Shown here in pieces: positions 56,801 to 64,000 of a DNA stretch of 64,000 nucleotides. Position numbers and translations under genes: made by a program. The stretch lies in NCBI GenBank assembly GCA_015499995.1, contig JADNRV010000137.1, positions 1 through 64,000 of the forward strand. The letters run 5' to 3'. The notes beneath the pieces are model-generated. The model ran no database searches and was not told the DNA's origin. It worked only from the letters and a program-made list of their open reading frames with translations. This DNA comes from Flammula alnicola. Its lineage: Eukaryota > Basidiomycota > Agaricomycetes > Agaricales > Strophariaceae. Positions within the stretch are counted from its first letter, which is position 1. Each line of letters begins with the position of its first letter.

Positions 56801-57472
56801 CGCACCTTGGTCGCACCCAAGGACTGCGAGGCGGGTACAAGTCATGAAACATACGTCGACGCAGCAGGGAATAGTAAAGCCACATTACTGAGGTCAAAGG
56901 GATCGCAAGTGAGTCACAGAGGAATGTTATTTGAATCCGCTCGCCACGTCGGCTCACGTCGGTGAAATTTGCATGTTTGGAGCAACCGCATGGCAACGGG
57001 GTTGTACAAACACCGCCACGCGTGCTGGTATGACAACAACGGACCAACTTGCCCTTGTGCTTTTAGAGGACTGGTGTGTCAAGAATGGCCGAAGAACAAT
57101 TACCTGCCCACCACCGCCCAGCGTCTCTTCCATTCTTTCTCTCTATGTCTATTGTTCTCAATAAGGCCACCTGCACTATAACGCAATTGTGAACATCACC
57201 TCCCACGCCGCCGCTTCGAAGAAGCGAGGACATTGTTTTCTCAACTATAATAACGAGACCCACACTGCGGTCTCATACCTCCATCTTCTTACTTAGGTTC
57301 AGACTCCCAGTTCGAACCTATTCCGAATTGTCTGCTATCTTATAGTCTGTCTCTTTCATCTTCATTTGTCTTGCACTGTGTGTCTTGACTTGACGACCTC
57401 CACGAACACTTTCCAATTCCGTTCGATCGAATTTCTTCCTCTTATTCATTTCATTTTCACGCCTAACGAACC
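53828..57472. other. 3.6-kb stretch without a supported gene
   Basis: I find no exon chain, tRNA, or repeat family on either strand. Open frames (for example 54737-54937 and 55979-56353, minus) lack recognisable motifs. The last 150 bases, rich in C and T, are probably the leader of the gene at 57473. The stretch may hold a long non-coding transcript or an unrecognised orphan gene. Confidence 0.45.
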
Positions 57473-58600
57473 ATGTCCACTACTACCACTACTACATCTA
57501 TCCCTGTCGAGCTATTCCCTCCCCCACCGCCTACCAACAACACTTTGGACCCGGAAGAACGATCTCGCCTTTTGCGCTCCACGCGAAAGCTTGGCGCAGT
57601 GCTCGGGATAACACCCTTCCTCCTCGAACCCGAGGGGCGCACAAATTCTTTGCCCAAGGCGACTCGCCGTGAAGGGCGCATCTACCACTCGCCATCATCG
57701 TCGGTCTCTTCCATGGATACCACAGAGCCAGACTACGTTCTGGTCAAATCGCGCTCCCGCTCAGCGCCGTACCAGGTCCAGTCCATCCCTTCCCCTTTCC
57801 CAACGCCGACGCCGAGCCACGAAAATAAACCGGTTGGCAAGAAACGCAAGGGGGCTGACGGAGTTTTACCGCCGATCGCTCTCGTTTTTGATATTCCAGG
57901 CTCCCAGGCCCGCTCTGGATCCGCCGTCAAGGCTAAAAACGCGTCACAGCCACTACTACTTAGGCTCCGGTCCGGCCCTGCGCACCCTGCAGACAGCTTT
58001 ATAAAGTCGTCAAGCAACCGGGGACCGCCTGCAAAACCCCTCTCCCCCGTCGCTTCGACTTTCAACATGGATATCGCTGCTCCAGTGCCCGCCACCCTTC
58101 TCAGCGACCGGGAGAAGCGTAGAAAGATGGCCAAGCTCACGCGGACGCTCGGAGAGAACGTCCCGCCCGAGCTCGTCTTCCGTCCTGCGCCTCGACGCAC
58201 TTCATTGTCGGTCCATCACCCGCGTGCCGATCACCTAGCGTCCTTCCAGAAGCCCTCCAAATTCGTCGCAGTTAGCGCATCACCACCGCCTCTGGCTGTT
58301 GCCGAGGCGCCTCTCCCTCCTCCAAAGACATCGACTGTCGAGCAACCGGAGAAATCATCGAGACGGCGGGACCGCCCCCAGAGTCTTACGCTTGGTGCCA
58401 CATCCGCCGTCGCGGCAGCTACTGCTGCCATGACCCGTGGAACAACGTCTCTGGATGTCGAACCTGCGCAGACGAAAGAGCAGCCATTCATGTCCAGCGT
58501 CGCCCGACCTGTTGAGAAGAGGCGCCCTCACATGTACCCACCGAATCAATCGAGTTTGGACGACGGAAGGAGAGGGAATGGAGTGGCGAATGGAATATGA
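57473..58600 (+). CDS. Disordered Ser/Pro-rich basic protein, unknown function (375 aa)
   Basis: This is a single exon from ATG 57473 to TGA 58600, in a C/T-rich leader context. The product starts with a run of Thr (MSTTTTTTSIPVELFPPPPP). It is rich in Ser, Pro, Arg and Ala and has no membrane segment. Two short helical motifs look related: RLLRSTRKLGAVLGITP (about residues 32-48) and KMAKLTRTLGENVPPELV (about 222-239). Both follow an R/K-rich lead-in. A nuclear-type basic patch (KKRKG, about 123-127) and SRRRDR occur. This suggests a regulatory or scaffold protein with two copies of a small binding motif. The codon pattern and high GC third positions favour a real gene. I cannot name it. Confidence 0.75.
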   Translation: MSTTTTTTSIPVELFPPPPPTNNTLDPEERSRLLRSTRKLGAVLGITPFLLEPEGRTNSLPKATRREGRIYHSPSSSVSSMDTTEPDYVLVKSRSRSAPYQVQSIPSPFPTPTPSHENKPVGKKRKGADGVLPPIALVFDIPGSQARSGSAVKAKNASQPLLLRLRSGPAHPADSFIKSSSNRGPPAKPLSPVASTFNMDIAAPVPATLLSDREKRRKMAKLTRTLGENVPPELVFRPAPRRTSLSVHHPRADHLASFQKPSKFVAVSASPPPLAVAEAPLPPPKTSTVEQPEKSSRRRDRPQSLTLGATSAVAAATAAMTRGTTSLDVEPAQTKEQPFMSSVARPVEKRRPHMYPPNQSSLDDGRRGNGVANGI

Positions 58601-59135
58601 AGGATATGGACGACGTTGCCAGGAGGCTGCGCGGGCTGAAGGGTCGCTGAGATTTCCCTGTTAAGCTTGAAGTCGACACGGCCCCCCCACCCGATGTCTG
58701 TCATAGGACTCGATACCACTTCCACGTCGACGCGGATTGCTCTTTCCTGCCCTTCCCATTTCACGTTATGGATTCCGCCGGTGATACCTCTTTGATACCT
58801 TGACGACCCCCATCAAAAACACGTTTCAGCTCATCTACCCCACTCAGCTCTGGATAGCGCTTCATGTAACTATATTGACACTGGCTACCACCACTTCTAC
58901 ACCGCTATACAACCGCGGCCATCTCTCGACATATGACACCTTTTCTAACTTATTTTATTCACCCGTTCATAATTCATATACTACCTGCTGTAAATTTATT
59001 AATTACTGTTGTATGTAAATATCCATTACCCCTTTCGACTTAGTGTAAACTCATCGATACCCACTGTCAGCGGTTATACATATCTCTATGGTCTTCCGGT
59101 GCTTAACACGTCCAGTTTGACCAAACCCATGGGCC
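58601..59135. other. Spacer without a supported gene
   Basis: This is probably the 3' untranslated region of the preceding gene and the promoter of the F-box gene. No other signal is seen. Confidence 0.45.
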
Positions 59136-60616
59136 ATGTCTGTTTTTTTGGGAACAAAGGTGTTTTGCCGTATTGATGACAGAACTCAGGAGACGAATAC
59201 CCATGTCCTTGGCTTTGTCGACATGTGCACCAGGCGGTTTATAACTACCGAAGGATGGGACAATTGCATTTTGCTCTCGACGCCAACAGTGGGCTTCAGC
59301 GAACTCATAACGCCGGCCATAGATCCCGTGCAGGCCTCTATCGAACCTCAGCCAGCGGGAAAGGTAGAGGTAGGGATGCGAGCGGTGCACGAACTTCCCA
59401 CGGAGATACTCTGTGCGATTTTTGAGCTCAGCGCCTCTGGATTATCCGCAGACCCGATATCTCCGTCGCCCTCAGAAAGCCAGACGCGTACGGGTAGTGT
59501 GTGGGCCGACTTCTGCGCTCTTCCTTCCTTGAAGGAACTCTCACTCCACTGCATCGTGTTGTCGCACGTATGCATACAGTGGAGGTACATTGCGATTGAC
59601 TTGCAGGCCCTATGGGCGCGTCTGCACCTCGGTCGCAATGCTTTCAAAAACGACTGTGATACGAAACAAACAACCTCTCTGTTCCTTACTCGTTCTAAAA
59701 GCCTTCCTTTATCCCTCGACATAACCATTGACGACCCTGCCACTACTTCGGATTTTCATCTTCACGAAAACTGTATTCACGAAGTCCTTCACGACCATGT
59801 ACGACGTTGCCACTCCTTGCGCCTCCTGAGCAGCGATCTCGTTATAACGGAGATTCTGGACGTCTTTATAGATTTCAACCTATTCACTTCTCCTTTGGAC
59901 GTCCACCACACCCCTCTTTCCCACCTACACGTTGTTCAAACCGCCACTTCGACCGACCAGCCAACCTTCCCTTCGGACCTTAGCTTGGTCGCACCCCATC
60001 TCGTCTCTCTACGAGTCCAAGGAGTCCAGGTGTCTGCTTATCCCCACCGGCGCCTGCATGACGTCGCTCTGGTAGACGCCTTCCTCCCATACCAGAACCA
60101 TTTCCATCTCTTCATGAAGGGTCCGACGAAACGACTCGTCCTGCACCGAATCACGGCTTTCCCTACGTTCGCCGACTAATAGATCGCAGCGGACCCACAA
60201 TTACCACCCTGGTGTTCTCCGAACTACAGTGCATCGGACCCGGTGGGCACCATCGCGACCTTTACGGCATGTTCTTCACCCTATCTCTCTATTACACACT
60301 GCAGGAGCTCGAGCTCTCGAACCTCACCGACACAGCGGTGAGCGGCCTCGTCGGGATTCTCAGACCAAGCCCGCCCCTTGTGTTTTCCGAGCTGCGCAGG
60401 TTGACGTTGCGCGGTTTGGAGGTTAGCAGAAGCACCGTGTTGGTGCTGGCCGTCTCCTTCCCGGCTATTAGCGAGATGGTGTTGGAGGATGTTTCGGGCG
60501 CGAATATTCTCGTTTACGATATTTGGAAAACGGGGATGCATCATGGGGTATGGCCGCAGCTTGAGGAAATTCTTTTGGATGGGGTGATTGTTAGAAGGAG
60601 GGATATCGTAAATTAG
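59136..60616 (+). CDS. F-box/LRR-like protein (about 493 aa) with a one-base deletion
   Basis: The frame from ATG 59136 runs to a TAA at 60177. The remaining 147 codons continue in the next frame to 60616. Inserting one base in GAC|TA at 60176/60177 joins them as ITAFPTFADLIDRSG then PTITTLVFSELQ. The region has the leucine-rich character expected there, so I treat it as one gene. The F-box is at about residues 86-155: VHELPTEILCAIFELS and, after an insertion, LSHVCIQWRYIAIDLQALWARL. LRR-like strands follow (HSLRLLSSDL, APHLVSLRVQGV, LQELELSNL, FSELRRLTLRGL). The first 80 residues are not conserved-looking, so the true start may be nearer MRAVHELP. An SCF ligase adaptor is the likely role. 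Confidence 0.82.
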
Positions 60617-61162
60617 GAACTGGATATATACTTACTATGCCTTACTATGTCAAGCTTTTAGTGTAAGTATGATTCCTAGAGGAGGATAATATTTTGCGAT
60701 GACCCTCACCGCTGAAACCCCTTCAGTCCACGGCCCTTGTCAAGTTGTCGTTGGCCGCGATTCCAATTAGCCCTATGATAATAATTATTCCGCTTGCGGA
60801 AACACTCATCAACTTATAAGAGCATGTTAAGAAGGTGGTCTTCTCTCCTGGCTGTCGGCCTGGTTTTCGACATTCGTAATATTGTTACATTTGTATGTAT
60901 GTCCAGTTATTAATCTTGCAGGAGAAGGGTCAGGCCTAGCTAACAGTTAGTCGGTATCAGGAAAATGTTAATATGAGTTGGTTTGAAAGGGAGAGAAAAG
61001 GTTATACAGAATTTAGGAAGGTAAGCCATCGAGAAGGGGTATTTACAATTGTCGGAGAGGTGATATAGTCGAAGCAAAACGGTATCCTAAAAGGCTTATA
61101 GGTCGAATATGTGGATATGCTAAGCACTCATACGAAATTTGAACTGAGCAAAGTTCTTGTCG
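60617..61162. other. Spacer without a supported gene
   Basis: No gene is seen. It contains the 3' ends of two convergent genes. Confidence 0.5.
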
Positions 61163-62578
61163 TCAAACCTTCTCCTCGTCCAACCTTGACCCATGACTCC
61201 TCAATTTCTTCCAAATCCCCACAGCAGTCCGGTAACCCATGACTGGGATCAACACCACCAACCAACCGCAAACGATGGATCCCGTTCCAACGTACACGCA
61301 TCTCCAAAGCAGATTGGTAATCCACCCCGCGCGCTGGGCGAATCCGATGACGAATACCATGTGCACGTACGTCTGGATGTATGACGTGCGCGAAATGATG
61401 CCCCAGTCCTTGCTCAACGCACGCGTGGTGTAGAAAGCTGAGATGAGAGAGCTGGGGAATAGCATCAGCACAACGGCACTCCAGGCGCCGTAGAAACTGG
61501 GAGCGCTGTCGCTCGCATGAATTCCAGCGTCAGTGAAGGCAAGCGGGGGCTGCGTGCGCAAATCGAGGTAACGATGCAGAGTTTGAGGGAAATGTCGGTA
61601 TATGGCGTACATAACCCCCGAATAGATGAGAATGCGTGTAACCAGGGTTATGACGGAAAAGCGCTTTGGGGCTTCACCGAGGAGGAATTTGTAGTAGGAA
61701 ATAAATTGGATGCCAGCCACGTAGGATATGAGATACAGGACGGGGAAGTGGAGTTCAGCGCTGTTGGTGATGTAGAGCCATTCCTTTACCCTTTCCGATG
61801 GACGGATGAGGCCGGCCGCAAAGAAGATCATCCACCCCTCGACGCTGATGAAGAGGGTGTATTTTGCTACGCGGTAACGTAAAGTCGTTGAGATGAAGTG
61901 CTTGTTGCAGTTTTCTTGGTATATGAGTATGTTCATGGTCCTGCAGATGGCGTATATATAGTCGAGAGCAAGGAGGGCCATTATATAGAACGATGGCCCC
62001 TGGAGTAGCGCCTTCTTTCCTTGTTGGAGGGAGTAGTACGGCATCTTCGTATCTGAGCTACCCATCTCCGGCCACGGCCCGTATAGATACTCTGTTACGA
62101 ACGTCGAAACATGGTATCCGATCAACGCAAGCCCTGTTTTCCATGTCTTCTTGAACAGAAAATGGAGTGGCGTAGCCGAGCGGATGGACATGGAAAATTT
62201 CGATGCGAACCCAGAGATGAAGAAGAGCATTGCAACGACGATGTTCCTGTTGATAGCTTCGAAGAGCATAAGAAAGGTGAGTGAACGTGGAGATGTTTCG
62301 TCGAGTTGGAAGGGATTGGGGGAGTCGGAGACTGTCTCTAGGATGGCATGCTGGAGGATTAGCAGAACGATGAGCGTCGTGCGGAGATTGTCCATAGGCT
62401 TGATGCGCAGAGCCATACGCTGACTCTTGTCCATAGGCTGCCGTGCAACATTCTCGATATCAGCAGGATTCGAGTTACTATTGCCTTCGCTCGATAGTTG
62501 CTTCTCGTCGATTGAGTTATTTGTGTCAGGAAGACACTCCTTGGGTGCGTCTTCCTCGGACTTGAAGGCGGCCTCCAT
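61163..62578 (-). CDS. Acyltransferase-3-family integral membrane protein (471 aa)
   Basis: A single open exon starts at ATG 62578 (an upstream TTG at 62584 is not a start) and ends at TGA 61163-61165. About ten membrane helices are visible. The N-terminal signature of acyltransferase-3 proteins is present: basic RIKPMDNLRTTLIVLLILQHAILE (Arg and His of the R..DNLR...LxHA motif), then NIVVAMLFFISGFASKF. Members transfer acetyl or other acyl groups to sugars, lipids or secondary metabolites at membranes; the substrate is unknown here. It lies 511 bases downstream of the BTB gene on the same strand. The same pair exists in decayed form at 8490-11210, so duplication covered both genes. No disrupting change is seen. 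Confidence 0.88.
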   Translation of the reverse strand: MEAAFKSEEDAPKECLPDTNNSIDEKQLSSEGNSNSNPADIENVARQPMDKSQRMALRIKPMDNLRTTLIVLLILQHAILETVSDSPNPFQLDETSPRSLTFLMLFEAINRNIVVAMLFFISGFASKFSMSIRSATPLHFLFKKTWKTGLALIGYHVSTFVTEYLYGPWPEMGSSDTKMPYYSLQQGKKALLQGPSFYIMALLALDYIYAICRTMNILIYQENCNKHFISTTLRYRVAKYTLFISVEGWMIFFAAGLIRPSERVKEWLYITNSAELHFPVLYLISYVAGIQFISYYKFLLGEAPKRFSVITLVTRILIYSGVMYAIYRHFPQTLHRYLDLRTQPPLAFTDAGIHASDSAPSFYGAWSAVVLMLFPSSLISAFYTTRALSKDWGIISRTSYIQTYVHMVFVIGFAQRAGWITNLLWRCVYVGTGSIVCGWLVVLIPVMGYRTAVGIWKKLRSHGSRLDEEKV

Positions 62579-63089
62579 TGGCAACGTCGGGCGTAGCTCA
62601 AGCCTTCAGAGATTGAAGGAGAATAATGAATGGAACAGTTTGCAGACTGTGGGGGTTGAAGCTAAGGGAATGCTGATGCTGAGTTTGAAACCCAAGTACG
62701 TCCGTGTGAAGGATCTTGGATTGATTGTTTTGCATTGCAATTTGCAGGGGCTCCCGGGTTAGACGGGGATTAATCATTCTGTCATGAGTCATGCATCACG
62801 CATCATGTGTGTTTTATCGGATGCTTTTGGCATGAAAGAAATCCTAAGGCCAGGTCTTTACTGTATCATTATGTATCTGGGATGGCAAGAAGATCTGGCT
62901 GCACCGCCGCCGTATTGAGAGAGATTCTAATACGCAATAATAGTATCACTGAACAAGAAGGCTGCAGATACAACTTCTGGAAGGTACTAGTATGTCGTAT
63001 ATATTTTCGGAGGTGGGTATCATCAATAAAATATTCTATCCTATTTGCCTAATTATCTGAGGATGCAAGCCGCTTCTTCGCGTAAAAAG

Positions 63090-64000
63090 TCAACCACGTT
63101 CAAATGCAGCTTTCTCTTGCCTCAACACGTCCCAGCTTGGGAGGCCAAGTATCCCAGGATATCCATCCCAGTTGGCGTTCGCAACCGCATTTGCTTCGCT
63201 CTTCGACTGCGATAAACACTCCTGACAAAAGTGAGCGCTGTATAGGTCCCAAAGAGGCCCATCGTTTGCTAGGGGTGATAACGCGAAAGGTCCCAGTGTC
63301 AAAGCCCGTTTTACCCAGGGGCGTTGTTTGTTTCGACAACGGCTTGGGGTTACGCACGATACTGTGGGAATCGAAGCGATCCATTGTCCCGATGACTCCC
63401 ATTTCTCCATGTACGCCTCGCGAGAAACCAGATAACTATCTTGAAAAGTCTTCGTCAACTTTTTCCATGATGCATGCTGGAAAAGGATACGGAGAGGTAT
63501 TCGCACACACAGAAGGAATGTACCGGGAATTATCCATCTTGTGTCAATTGTATATGCTAGGGCCATAATTTCAAGCATCATCAGGTTCGTTTGGTCGTCT
63601 CGCAGCGCAAACTTGGGGTGTAGTGTTTTACTGGATTCCAGCATAGCGCTCCTCTCGGTTGGGAACAGGGCGTTAAGGTGGGAAATTGCGCGACGCTTGA
63701 GAAAGGCAATTTCGAACTTGTCTGAAAGCCGCAAAATGCCTATAAGAACGTCTACAGGCGGAATAGATGGTGGCCCTTCAAAAAACCTGCGATGAGATGA
63801 ATGAGCATCACCACGCAAAGATTACGGAGACTCACGACGCGTCGAAAATTGCCAAAAAGAAGTAATAGACATCCATCTCGTCATCGGGAAGGTAGATGTA
63901 GGTACAGTCGTCCTTTATAGTGCGCGATTGTGTCTCTGTTGCGGGTTGGGGAACGGAGAACATATCATTGAATATTGGTGATCGTGCTGATAAGATGCTT
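63090..64000 (-). CDS. BTB/POZ-domain protein, 5' end cut by the right edge
   Basis: Exon 1 runs from beyond 64000 to 63836 and exon 2 is 63786-63090, joined by a GTGAGT...CATCGCAG intron of 49 bases in phase 2. Visible protein: SILSARSPIFNDMFSVPQP, a Thr/Asp-rich loop, YIYLPDDEMDVYYFFLAIFDAS, then FFEGPPSIPPVDVLIGILRL. A helical domain follows, with FCQECLSQSKSEANAVANAN and the C-terminus GLPSWDVLRQEKAAFERG. It is nearly identical in places to the decayed gene at 8490-9201 and close to the gene at 28510-29564. The first ~30 residues of the BTB fold lie outside the window. The frame is intact as far as seen. Confidence 0.88.

Overview
This window reads as nuclear DNA of a basidiomycete fungus, most likely an Agaricomycete. 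The protein genes are split by many short GT-AG introns, mostly about 50 bases and often with CTAAC-like branch points. The window carries an aryl-alcohol-oxidase-like GMC enzyme, an AA7 oligosaccharide oxidase, and families of BTB, F-box and MYND proteins that are typically expanded in mushrooms. It also carries a Copia element and a LINE with endonuclease, RT and RNase H. Host exon structures were built by hand from splice signals, frame continuity and family motifs; no search was run.

Layout. Bases 1-168 may hold the 5' end of a minus-strand gene, and 169-4249 shows no gene. Bases 4251-7961 are a tandem pair of a ~1.09 kb repeat of unknown class. The first copy is swollen by two nested non-autonomous DNA transposons (4413-5011 and 5377-6297), and the second copy preserves both empty target sites. 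Bases 8490-11210 hold a decayed BTB gene followed by a decayed acyltransferase-3 gene. These are the inverted, degenerate counterpart of the intact pair at the right end (61163-64000). A young Copia retrotransposon with LTRs that read as identical lies at 11948-17471. A secreted aryl-alcohol-oxidase-like gene (18406-26628) is cut in exon 6 by a full-length 5.9 kb LINE. Two BTB genes converge at 27226-29564. A broken GH5 glucanase gene (30692-31777) is sandwiched between a GC-rich repeat and a 1.74 kb foldback element (31778-33518).

The right half is more genic. In order it holds an F-box/LRR gene (34703), a truncated multi-pass membrane protein (37690), a monocarboxylate-type MFS transporter with 15 exons (39049-41315), a BTB gene (41751), a MYND zinc-finger gene (42952-43915), and an acetyl-CoA hydrolase/CoA-transferase gene (44968-48079). 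These are followed by an F-box gene (49551-51404), a secreted bicovalent-flavin oxidase (51841-53780), a ~3.6 kb gene-empty stretch, a disordered Ser/Pro-rich protein (57473), an F-box gene (59136-60616), an intact acyltransferase-3 protein (61163-62578) and a partial BTB gene running off the right edge.

Themes. (1) Mobile DNA has shaped the left half, with at least six elements of different classes, several nested and two interrupting or abutting carbohydrate- or lignin-related enzyme genes. (2) Five BTB copies share one intron position and show birth-and-death evolution; with three F-box genes they suggest a locus rich in ubiquitin-ligase adaptors. (3) Several otherwise well-preserved genes are broken by single-base deletions, mostly in short homopolymers. 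This may be assembly error rather than biology and matters for any reader of this annotation. I did not find a convincing wholly new multi-gene system. The most unusual items are the foldback element, the two transposons with in-window empty sites, and the duplicated BTB-acyltransferase pair.
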